Positions 55,048-64,000 of a DNA stretch of 64,000 nt are shown one piece after another; the first letter of the stretch is position 1; each line of letters starts with the position of its first letter. The translations under genes and the position numbers were made by a program. The notes beneath the pieces are model-generated. The model was not told the DNA's origin. It did no database searches and was given only the letters and a program-made list of their open reading frames with translations. Source of the DNA: Branchiostoma lanceolatum (lineage: Eukaryota; Chordata; Leptocardii; Amphioxiformes; Branchiostomatidae); NCBI RefSeq assembly GCF_035083965.1, contig NC_089722.1, positions 43,276,697-43,340,696 on the forward strand, written 5' to 3'.

Positions 55048-56230
55048 CGTGAACATGTCTAGTTTCTGTAGTGGTTTTTATGGAAGCCACAACCACAGTT
55101 TATAAAGCATACGAGACAAACTGGTAAAGTCACGCCGATAACAAGACATGCGAATGTGTACATGTTCACACAATCTGTTGTTCCAAGTTTGTCACTATAT
55201 TAGTTTTTGTTGTCTGCTTGTTTCTGTATTTATTTCTATAGACAGATGACCAAAACAAATGGACACAACAAAAGGACATAGAATATACGAGACAAACTGG
55301 TCAAGTCAGCCAATGTGATTATTGTTATCATTGGAATTTGCTTACTTTTCTGATAATGTTCTTCATGTCCTGCATTTATCCTGATGTCAACATACAGACG
55401 CTGTTATGATCTCTGATGAAAATGCTGTGTACCGAAATCATCGTCATTTTATGTTTGAGACTTTTGTTACTTGGAGGGAGCAAACTTGTCTTCCCTCATG
55501 CCCAAACCCGGTGGTGCAGTGAATCATGGGGCAGAAATTTCCGACAAGAAATAGTGTTTGTTGTTATGACTTTACAATATCATATGCATTAGTTACTGTA
55601 GTTTGCGTTGGAAATGCATCCATAGTGATGATGTTATTAGCATCTTTAGCTGTCCGGTTGAATGATTCAAAAGAGTTATAGTAAAACTATAAGTCACGTT
55701 TACGCTCCGTAGCATTAGAATTAAGACGGTTAGCATGAAGTTATGTTTCATAAATGGACATGATTTTGAGGGTGAAGAGAAGAATAAAAACATGTTCCTA
55801 CCAAACTTGTCGTTAAAGTATATAGTCATTGTACGACTGTTGTGATGCTACATATGTTATAGAATTATTCAGAGAAAGGAGGTGCATCAGCAGCACCAGC
55901 TCATTGTATATGGTAGACATTGCAGGGGGGGGGGGCTTTTGAACAGAGAACTGCATCATTCAGAGAAGGGAGAAAAATATGGGCACTATATTCAGAAACC
56001 GTTCATCGTAGACGGGTTCGGCCAAAATTCTATCGGGGTACAGAAAGAATCATTGGGTACGGCAGAAAAAGGAGTTTGACGAGAATCTATTGTCGAAACA
56101 CTTACCCTGCGCGCCTAGCTCAATTACTTACATCTACCACACGGGAAATGGAATGGAACCGGTTCTTTAAGAAAAAAATTTTATCATCGCTTGTCAGAAA
56201 TCAGCATGTTTTGAATAAACTGAGTTCTTA
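55048..56230. other. 3' flank of the plus gene, copy C of the cassette
   Basis: Alignable with 1020-2100 and 31308-32640, including the G-run (55925-55935) seen at 32316. No coding. Confidence 0.6.
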
Positions 56231-56239
56231 CATATTAGC

Positions 56240-57708
56240 TAGCCTCCGTTGCAGACTCTGAAGCGGCTTTTTGGGGGGCTAAATAATACACTTTTTGCAG
56301 CCACCCCGTAACTATCAGCCATCTTGTAACCATCAGCCGCCTAGAGTCTGCGTTATTACGGCATGTCAAAGCGAAATTAAAATCACGTTAGGGCGATTAA
56401 CGCAGAGGTGCGAATTTCCTGCCTATGGTAGACCGCACAATAAGAACAGTATACACGCACCTCCCCCAGTCAGTGTGCTGTCACTCTTGTGGCAAAATAG
56501 TTTGCTATTTCTCATTAAAAACCCGTTTTTTAAGACTCAATCGAAGAAAGTCATCGAAGAAAACAAGGAAAAACGTAAACAAAACAAGAATTTCGCCCGT
56601 GCATTTCAGCCTCTACGTCGTGATTTGCCGCGGTTCGCCGTAATTTCTGGCCGTATTCGACACAATATATATTTCTTCGAATATTTTTCCGTGAAAATTC
56701 TCCGTATGTACCGTAGATAAATCGTTATTTTCGCTAAGAATTCACATACGTCACGACGCTCGCTCGAGTCCCAACCTGCCCCGTCCAACAAGACGTAAAC
56801 AAAACAAGAATTTTCGCCCGTGCATTTCAGCCTCTACGTCGTGATTTGCCGCGGTTCGCCTTTATTTCTGGCCGTATTCGACACAATATATATTCCTGTG
56901 AATATTTTTTCGTGAAAATTCTCCGTATTTACCGTAGATAAATCGTTATTTTCGCTATGAATTCACATAAGTCATGACGCTCGCTCGAGTCGCAACCCGT
57001 CCCGGGCCGTCCGCCATGTTTTTAAACTCATTGATATGCAAGGTTCTGAGCGCTGATTGGGCTGCGTAATAAAGACTGTGCTCTGATTGGTTGACAGCAA
57101 GATGTGACTTGACCACACGGGCGGAAATTTCCCTGTACACTTCGGGCGTTTCTTGTCAAAATAGATCGCATTTTGTGACGATTCAAGCAGTATTATAGCG
57201 ACCTTCGTAACAAATTGATTTTGAAAAATTAACAAAGTTTTTTCTGATCACAACATTCAGTTACTAGTACTTTTCCTAGTCAATTAATTTTCGCGGTACG
57301 GTCAAACAATTTTCGCGGTACGGTCAATCAATTTTCGCGGTACGGCCCTCCCCAAGTGGACGGCCTCTCAAGATCTCAGTCGCGGTCTGGCAGAAACACT
57401 GCTTCTAATAATCGAAGTTTGTCTTTAGGAACAGTAGAAATAGCAAACTATTTTGCCACAAGCGTGACAGCACACTGACTAGGGGAGGTGCGTGTATACT
57501 GTTCTTATTGTGCGGTCTACCATAGGCAGGAAATTCGCACCTCTGCGTTAATCGCCCTAACGTGATTTTAATTTCGCTTTGACATGCCGTAATAACGCAG
57601 ACTCTAGGCGGCTGATGGTTACAGGATGGCTGATAGTTACGGGGTGGCTGCAAAAAGTGTATTATTTAGCCCCCCAAAAAGCCACTTCAGAGTCTGCAAC
57701 GGAGGCTA
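56240..57708. mobile_element. 1.47 kb non-autonomous DNA transposon with ~280 bp terminal inverted repeats
   Basis: Ends TAGCCTCCGTTGCAGACTCT / AGAGTCTGCAACGGAGGCTA; the inverted repeats extend to about 56515 and 57430 with few mismatches. Exact 9 bp duplication CATATTAGC at 56231-56239 and 57709-57717. Cassettes A (near 2108) and B (near 32641) have the site without the insertion. The interior contains a 220 bp tandem duplication and no transposase. Long repeats plus a 9 bp duplication suggest a Mutator-like element. Confidence 0.9.
56574..57011. repeat. 220 bp tandem duplication inside the long-TIR element
   Basis: Two copies from cgtaaacaaaacaagaattt to the gctcgctcgagtc...ccgtcc segment, with about 5% difference by eye. 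Confidence 0.9.
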
Positions 57709-57717
57709 CATATTAGC

Positions 57718-58663
57718 AATGACAGACGCTTCATAAAACAAACTCACTTCACGATACTTCATGATGTTCAACATCTGGTATAGCATAATCATTAGTGCTC
57801 CAACATATCGTGTATAGCTATAGGTTAGTAAATGAGTGAGAATAAAATGTTACATGTTACGCAGCATTTTGGAATGGAACCTGTTCAAATTTTGTTCTTT
57901 TATCAAACATTTTATTTTCACATGTCAGAAATGGACATATTTTGAATCAACTGTGATCTTACATTTCAGCAATGGCAGACGTTTCATATAACAAAAGTTT
58001 ACATTGTAAATCTATATAATTTCAAACACGCAAAGTATAGCATAATCATTAGTGTTCGAATACATATAGTGTAGGTAATAGTACGTTAGAAAATAAACAA
58101 CCTTTACAATTAGGCACACTCGTTACAGTGAAGCACAATTTCTATAAATGAATGTTGAACAGATGTACATGTATCTTATATACTTATATGGCACCGATAT
58201 CAACAATGCTGCCTGGATTAAGCATTAATTGTACTGCCTTCTTGCAATGTTAGAATATAAAATAACATTTTATAGGATGTCAATATGAAATCAGGCGGAA
58301 GGGATATCCTATATCATAATTGACAGAATAAGTTTGTTACTGAGTTTTAAAACCTACTTATTTCTTTGCATTAGAAGTGTTTCTAAGAAAGTATACTCCA
58401 CTCTGTGGCTAGATTCTTTGCCACACCACCAGAACTGTGATATTGCTTTTTACTCACACACTGGCGTTGAACACATGTAGTGTTCTCACACCCATTTCCC
58501 TTAGGTCCATATACATGTACATGTATGTATGGTCGGCTAACGTTAACTTCTGTTGTCCTGTACCTGCACCCCGTACACATTTAGAGTTTCTCATCAGCGT
58601 GTTTAGACAGGTGCCGGACAACAGCTGATTTTCGAATAGCTAATCATATTCACACAGCTCATA
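57718..58663. other. Convergent 3' flank, copy C, with terminal-finger relic
   Basis: Homologous to 2110-2970 (lacking the fold-back element) and 33050-33700. The relic finger is at about 58555-58655 on the minus strand. No functional coding. Confidence 0.6.
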
Positions 58664-60094
58664 CTAGGGTTTCCCACCAGTATGAGTTTTCATATGTATG
58701 GATAGGTTATGCTTGCGAGCTGTTCTGAACCCGCACTTGCCACACGTGAATGGTTTCTCTCCAGAGTGTTTGGTTAGATGTCTCTTTAATGTGTATTTCT
58801 GTGCAGCAGAATAATCGCACTGGCCACACTTGTAGGGTTTTACGCCAGTATGGCATCTCATATGTTTTGATAAGTGAGACTTTTGAGTTGCTCTGTACCC
58901 GCACTCCCCACACATGAATGTTTTTTCTCCAGAGTGTTTTGCTAGATGTCGGTCCAAATTGGATTTCTGTGCAGCGGAATAATCACACTGGTCACATTTG
59001 TAGGGTTTTTCTCCTGTATGAGTTCTCATATGTATGGATAACTTGAGCTTTTGAGCTGTCCTGTACCCGCACTTGCCACACTTGTAGGGTTTCTCACCGG
59101 TGTGTTTGTCTAGATGGCTGTTTAAGGTGGATTTCTTTGCAGCAGAATAATCACACTGGTCACACTTGTAGGGCTTTTCTCCTGTGTGGGTTCTCATATG
59201 TTGGGATAAGTGAGACTTTTTAGTTGTTCTGTAATTACATTCCCCACATATGTAGGGTTTCTCTCCAGTATGCTTGGCTACATGGTTGTCTAATGTGGAT
59301 TTCTCTGCGGCAGAGTAGTCACACTGGTCACACTTGTACGGTTTTTCACCAGTATGGGTTCTCATGTGTCTGGACATGTGACTCTTGTTAACTGTCCTGT
59401 ACCCGCACTCGTCGCACATTAAGGGTTTTTCTCCAGAGTGTTTCGCTAGATGACTGTCCAAATTGCATTTCTGTGCAGCAGAATAATCACACTGGTCACA
59501 CTTGTAGGGTTTTTCACCAGTATGGGTTCTCATATGTCTGTATAGGCTACCCCTGTCAGCTGACCTGTACCCGCACTCGCCACACATGAAGGGTTTGTCA
59601 CCAGCATGTTTGGCTAGATGGTTGTTTAATGTGGATTTCTCTGCAGCAGAATAGTCACACTGGTCACATTTGTAGGGTTTTTCACCCGTATGGGTTCTCA
59701 TATGTTTTGATAGGTGATGCTTGTGAGCTGTCCTGTACCCACACTCCCCACACATGTAGGGTTTCTCACCAGTGTGTTTGACTAGATGTCGATCCAAATA
59801 ATATTTTTGTGCAGCAGAATAGTCACACTGGTCACACTTGTAGAGTTTCTCACCAGTATGGGTTCTCATATGTTTTGATAGGTGATGCTTGTGAGCTGTC
59901 CTGTACCCACACTCATCACACATAAAGGGTTTCTCAACCGAATGTTCTGATGGCTTTTCGTCCAAACTGGCTATGCTTTTCGTAGGATGGTCTTCTACAT
60001 TGCTCTGATGTTTGTCCCCTAAAACTCCAGTAGGAGACCCATCACAGAAGCTCTGGTCTACAGCAGTAGGAGACCCATCACCTGCCTCTGCCAT
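58664..60094 (-). CDS. C2H2 zinc-finger protein, 15 fingers, intact
   Basis: 476 residues from MAEA at 60094. N-terminus SPTAVDQSFCDGSPTGVLGD, then NVEDHPTKSIASLDEKPSEHSVEKP, matching the 17-finger gene at 3559 almost residue by residue, so these are the same gene in duplicated cassettes. Fifteen alternating fingers with all ligands. Compared with 3559 it lacks finger pairs (for example the second QKLKLSIHMR pair) and has a VNKSHMSRHMR pair that 3559 lacks, so copies diverged mainly by gain and loss of two-finger units. The protein ends TGGKP and stop, the same stop site that is inside the LINE target duplication in the 3559 copy. Promoter module at 60593. Confidence 0.93.
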   Translation of the reverse strand: MAEAGDGSPTAVDQSFCDGSPTGVLGDKHQSNVEDHPTKSIASLDEKPSEHSVEKPFMCDECGYRTAHKHHLSKHMRTHTGEKLYKCDQCDYSAAQKYYLDRHLVKHTGEKPYMCGECGYRTAHKHHLSKHMRTHTGEKPYKCDQCDYSAAEKSTLNNHLAKHAGDKPFMCGECGYRSADRGSLYRHMRTHTGEKPYKCDQCDYSAAQKCNLDSHLAKHSGEKPLMCDECGYRTVNKSHMSRHMRTHTGEKPYKCDQCDYSAAEKSTLDNHVAKHTGEKPYICGECNYRTTKKSHLSQHMRTHTGEKPYKCDQCDYSAAKKSTLNSHLDKHTGEKPYKCGKCGYRTAQKLKLSIHMRTHTGEKPYKCDQCDYSAAQKSNLDRHLAKHSGEKTFMCGECGYRATQKSHLSKHMRCHTGVKPYKCGQCDYSAAQKYTLKRHLTKHSGEKPFTCGKCGFRTARKHNLSIHMKTHTGGKP

Positions 60095-60101
60095 GTCTAA
60101 C

Positions 60102-60592
60102 CTATAATAGTATTTAAACGGATGAAAAATTTAAATGGTCAAACACATCAATCTTATTGCATTTTTATTCTGCTGATACAAAACAAAAGTTGCTCCAACA
60201 AGTGTTCAACCTCGACCGGAATCGTATGACGTCAAAACCTGACCCAGTTGAACTCTCTGCTGCCCCCCCCCCCCCCCAATGTTTATGAATCTTCTTTATC
60301 AACAGTTTTGCCAAAGCTGCATGCATGACATGGAAACTTTTTTTTTATTCTAAAAAGGGTTTCCGTTGTCAGTCATATTTTGGTGATACTGTAGCACCCT
60401 TATTAGAGCTTTTCTAACACAAACGGCCCCTTTGTCCCGAACAACGTGGCTTGTGGTTTCGCCCTCCTCCCCAATTTTTACGAATCGAAAAGTTTTACGT
60501 TACGTCCTAATCTGACCCGTACACCATAGAAACGACCTATAGCCCCTCTGCTTTACGATAATATAGATGTGTAGCATATTTCAAGGTCTTAC
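60102..60592 (-). other. 5' UTR intron of the 15-finger gene
   Basis: Acceptor tactattatag before the ATG, a run of 16 C at about 60264, and the conserved GTACACCATAGAAACGACC block before the donor. Confidence 0.65.
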
Positions 60593-60735
60593 CTGCTTTT
60601 ATTGTTGATTTTTCCCTTCACACAATCCGGCAAGCGTCTCTAACGAAGCAGCGGGTGAAAGGTGAACTGAGGGCGGGGTGAAAGGTTATATTTTGTACCT
60701 CGTTACCCAATTAGTGTGTGGGAAGTTCCACCTAC
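60593..60735 (-). promoter_or_regulatory. Conserved 5' exon/promoter module, copy 9
   Basis: Donor AG|GTAAGAC; core GCGGGTGAAAGGTGAACTGAG...GGTGAAAGGTTATATTTTGTACC and TCGTTACCCAATTAGTG. Closest to copies 1 and 4. Confidence 0.7.
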
Positions 60736-60796
60736 ATTTTAGGATGGTTGCACCCATTTGCTCACCTTTCTAGAATGTTTGGGTATGTTTATTTTT

Positions 60797-60798
60797 CT

Positions 60799-60830
<32 letters not shown>

Positions 60831-60870
60831 TTTCTTTTTTGTCTCCTTCATCTTCTTTCTTTCTTTCTTT
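60797..60870. repeat. (TTTC)n microsatellite
   Basis: Two TTTC blocks separated by a short TCC-rich spacer, longer than the homologous tracts at 5875 and 20440. Confidence 0.9.
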
Positions 60871-60879
60871 GTTAAATCT

Positions 60880-62759
60880 GAACTTTTATAGGGTACTGTA
60901 ATTTAGATGGGAGAAATCACCAATGGAGGTGGGTGGTATCTTGTGTAACAAAATAAACCTTTGACATATAATTATACTTCGGCGAGTGTTCTCTCCCTCT
61001 GTATCGACAGTTGCATTCTATTTCCCTAATCATTGCCGGGTTTAAGATTGCCTTCGTTGTCTTTGCCCACTTTTAAATTGAAAGTTCTTTGCGAATTCTT
61101 GCTCGTAGGCTAATTGCAAGTACACGTACATGTAACACAGAGTGGACGGACAGGAAATGATGAACAATGTAACATATAACTACTCTAGTCTTAGCTACTG
61201 ACACTAAGTTCCAACCTATTGAGTTCGGCTTCTTTTACCGTGACAGTGGAAGACGAATGGAAAAGAAAAAAAAAAACGACATTATAACCTTGAACCGCCA
61301 AAACCCAGGGCTCCTACTTTTAATGTCTGCGTATTTGGATAAGACTCGTCTTCCATATTTTCATTATAGGTGGGATATGTTTTGTAATTGTTTATTATGT
61401 CATGCTGTTGATTAATGTATAATCTAACATTCATTATTTAGGGAACGAAACCGTTTACTTTTAACCCTTCTGTAAGTCAGGTAACCCTGTGATATTTCTT
61501 TCAGATCTGCTAGAGAGAGTTGGAACGTTTTCACTTGCACAGTCGCATCTATCACACTCGATAAACATGAATTGAAACCTGTTCTTTTATTAAACTTACT
61601 AGCATATTTTCATTAACATTAGTAGAATCTTCTATTAAACTTACTAGCATATCATTATCAACGTTAGTAGCATATTTCATTAAACTTATTAGCATATTTT
61701 GAATCAGCTGTGTTTTTACATATCGACCATGACAGACGCTTCATATAACACAAGCTTAGTTCACTATGATACATTTCAGGCATATCAGTCATAATTTTTC
61801 CAACATATAGTGTATATGCTAGTAAATAAGTAAGCAAGAAAAATAAACATCACAGCCTTAAACTTAATGCACAGCTTTTTGAAATTATATAAGTAATTAT
61901 GCTTGTTATCAGTAATCATGCTTCTTAAAATATTCTAAATCAATTTTCTTACATATAAAACATGAAAGTCGCTTCATATTACAGAAGATTATGTTAAACA
62001 TTCCATTATAGCATAATTATACGTGTACTAATATATAGGTATAGGTTAGTGATTTAGCCTTGAACTTCATGCACGCTTCTTACAATAAAGAACAACGTTT
62101 AGTAAAATGTCAGCACAAAGTCAGCTTTTAGGATAGCCTACATTAGATTTAACGGAAATAAGTTTGGTATCGAGTGTCAAAACCTTCTTTACACTTACAT
62201 TGACAGCCATTCAAACAAAGCATGTCCCACTCTGCTGTACGTTTTCTTTACGAATACCATGACATAAAGTACTCGATAGAGACTAAAGTACTGTAGATGT
62301 ACAGATACTGCACAGTTTTATCATATTTGTACAGATTCTCTTCTGTGTGAATAAGTCTTCTCACAGTTCCAGCACCGCAGGGGGTTCTGGGTAATGTTAC
62401 GGCCACTCCAAGCGGGATTGTTGCAAACACGTCTCACAAATACTTGCCGGCTACGCAACCCCTAAAAAATGCAGACTTCTTACAAAAAAGCACAAGGGAC
62501 TTTAAACTTTGATCCAAACCAAAATGCATTACGGCTGCAGATGCGGACTCGCAATTGTGAGCTGGCTTATTCTCAGACATTGCAGTGTTCTTACATCAAG
62601 TTTCTTGAGTTCAATAAACATGTATGCATGGCCGGATAACTTCTGTCGTCCTGTACCTGCAATTCGAACGCATTTCTCATCACTGTGTTTAGCTAGATGC
62701 CCGACAAAATCTGATTTTCGAGCAACTGATTAATTCTACTGCTCACACATGTAGGATTG
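60880..62759. other. Intergenic duplicate with 22 bp array and relic fingers
   Basis: Alignable with 20590-22850. Contains the ATTAAACTTACTAGCATATT array at 61585-61698 (about five units), the recurrent decayed finger near 62335-62400 (minus strand, GTVRRLIHTEENLYKYD) and the terminal-finger relic at 62650-62740. No gene. Confidence 0.6.
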
Positions 62760-64000
62760 TTATTCAGCAATGTGGGTTCTCATATGGCTGGATAGGCAAC
62801 GCTTGTCAGCTGTCCAGTACCCGCACTCTCCGCACATGTAGGGTTTCTCACCAGTGTGTTTGGCTAGATGGCTGTCCAAGGTGGATTTACGTGCTGCAGA
62901 ATAATCACACAGGTCACACTTGAAGGGTTTCTCACCTGTGTGGGTTCTCATATGTCTGGATAGGCTACGCTTGTCGGCTGTCCTGTACCCGCACTCCCCA
63001 CACATGTAGGGTTTCTCACCAGTGTGCTTTGCTAGATGGCTGTCCAAGGTGGATTTTAGTGCAGCAGAATAATCACACTGGTCACACTTGAAGGGTTTCT
63101 CACCAGTATGGGTTCTCATATGTCTGGAAAAGTGAGACTTGTGAGCTGTCCTGTAACCACACTCCTCACACATGTAGGGTTTTTCTCCAGAGTGTTTTGC
63201 TAGATGGCTGTCCAAGTCAGATTTCTGGGCTGAAGAATAATCGCACTGGTCACACTTGAAGGGTTTCTCACCAGAATGAGTTATCATATGTCTGGATAGG
63301 TGGGACTTGCGAGCTGTTCTGTATCCACACTCGTCACATATGTAGGGTTTTTCACCAGTGTGAGTTCTCATATGCCTGGATAGGACATGCTTGTGAGCTG
63401 TCCTGAACCCGCACTCCACACACAAGTAGGGTTTTTCTCCAGAGTGTTTGGCTAGATGTTTGTATAGAGAGGATTTACATGTTGCAGAATAATCACATTG
63501 GTCACACTGGAAGGGTTTTTCTCCTGTGTGGATTCTCATGTGTTCGGATAAGTGAGAATTGTTAGTTGTTTTGTACCCACACTCGCCACACATGTAGGGT
63601 TTCTTACCGCTGTGGTTTGCTAAATGGCTGTCCAAATTGTATTTCTGTGCGGCGGCGTAGTCACACTGGTCACATTTGTAGGGTTTTTCACCAGTATGAG
63701 TTCTCATATGTCTGGATAGGACATACTTGTGAGCTGTCCTGAACCCGCACTCCCCACACATGTAGGGTTTCTCACCAGAATGTTTGGCTGCTAGATGTTG
63801 GTCTAAATCACCTTTCTGAGCAGCAGAATAGTCACACTGGTCACACTTGTAGGGTTTTTCACCAGTATGGGTCCTCATATGTTTTGATAAGTGAGACTTT
63901 TGAGTAGTCCTGTACCCGCATTTCCCACACATGTATGGTTTTTCACCAGTGTGGGTTTTCATATGTTTGGCTAGGTTACTCCAGTCTATTGTCCTGTAGC
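62760..64000 (-). CDS. C2H2 zinc-finger protein, 14+ fingers, 5' part outside window
   Basis: The frame is open from the right edge of the window to the stop at 62760 (413 codons). It has a partial finger at the edge (YRTIDWSNLAKH) and 14 complete ones ending RCLSSHMRTHIAE, the same terminus as the 22-finger array at 22852, so these two share a 3' end by duplication. The second complete finger has an extra residue between its histidines (HLAAKH). A run of fingers (LANHSGKK ... TTNNSHLSEH ... KSSLYKH ... HKHVLSRH) matches fingers of the 40324 gene, showing exchange between loci. The N-terminal segment and promoter lie outside the window. Confidence 0.88.
   Translation of the reverse strand, partial: YRTIDWSNLAKHMKTHTGEKPYMCGKCGYRTTQKSHLSKHMRTHTGEKPYKCDQCDYSAAQKGDLDQHLAAKHSGEKPYMCGECGFRTAHKYVLSRHMRTHTGEKPYKCDQCDYAAAQKYNLDSHLANHSGKKPYMCGECGYKTTNNSHLSEHMRIHTGEKPFQCDQCDYSATCKSSLYKHLAKHSGEKPYLCVECGFRTAHKHVLSRHMRTHTGEKPYICDECGYRTARKSHLSRHMITHSGEKPFKCDQCDYSSAQKSDLDSHLAKHSGEKPYMCEECGYRTAHKSHFSRHMRTHTGEKPFKCDQCDYSAALKSTLDSHLAKHTGEKPYMCGECGYRTADKRSLSRHMRTHTGEKPFKCDLCDYSAARKSTLDSHLAKHTGEKPYMCGECGYWTADKRCLSSHMRTHIAE

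Overview
This is a eukaryotic window: GT-AG introns, separate non-coding 5' exons, a tRNA-derived SINE, a LINE fragment and several non-autonomous DNA transposons. I read it as an invertebrate deuterostome genome, most likely a lancelet (Branchiostoma). That rests on the style of the C2H2 fingers and the transposon mix and is inference; no species marker is visible.

The window is dominated by a young, actively rearranging cluster of poly-C2H2 zinc-finger genes. Eleven loci are on the minus strand. They share one design: a non-coding 5' exon inside a conserved ~145 bp module (nine copies), an intron of ~0.5-1.3 kb rich in C-runs, then one coding exon starting MAEA/MADA with a ~57-residue N-terminal segment (SPTAV...DGSPTGVL) and 9 to more than 20 fingers that mostly alternate between an MCGEC-GYRT class and a KCDQC-DYSAAQK class. 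Three loci on the plus strand (222, 29509, 52699) belong to a second subfamily with a 22-codon first exon (MSSNLTEEASFRERPG...), a phase-0 intron and 7-12 fingers. A plus and a minus gene facing each other form a convergent cassette that occurs three times (about 0.2-5.8 kb, 29.3-36.0 kb and 52.5-60.7 kb); other minus genes sit in shorter repeats of the same kind.

Birth and death are both visible. Minus-strand loci at 3559, 13118, 17632 and 58664 look intact, 62760 runs off the right edge, 7878 is truncated by a nonsense codon, and 11798, 22852, 27152, 33741 and 37911 carry frameshifts, stops or insertions. Relics of the ancestral last finger lie downstream of many genes.

About 41-51 kb is a different island: a three-exon gene for an unrecognised 261-residue protein (41360-43044) and, on the other strand, a spliced gene (exons 49272 to 45268) with a C2HC-like motif, coiled coil, an RNase-H/DDE-transposase-like core and a C-terminal SAP domain. 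Its last exon holds eight exact copies of the splice-donor octamer GTAAGTAT.

Mobile DNA resolved from ends and target duplications: a fold-back element at 2325-2472, a LINE fragment at 2971-3555 whose target duplication contains a zinc-finger stop codon, a hAT-like element inside another hAT-like element (9393-10202), an insertion at 16009-16435, a SINE near 19.3 kb, a retroposon tail disrupting a gene at 24.7 kb, a fold-back at 50174-50443 and a 1.47 kb long-TIR element at 56240-57708. Because the cassettes are duplicated, pre-insertion sites for several of these exist in the same window.
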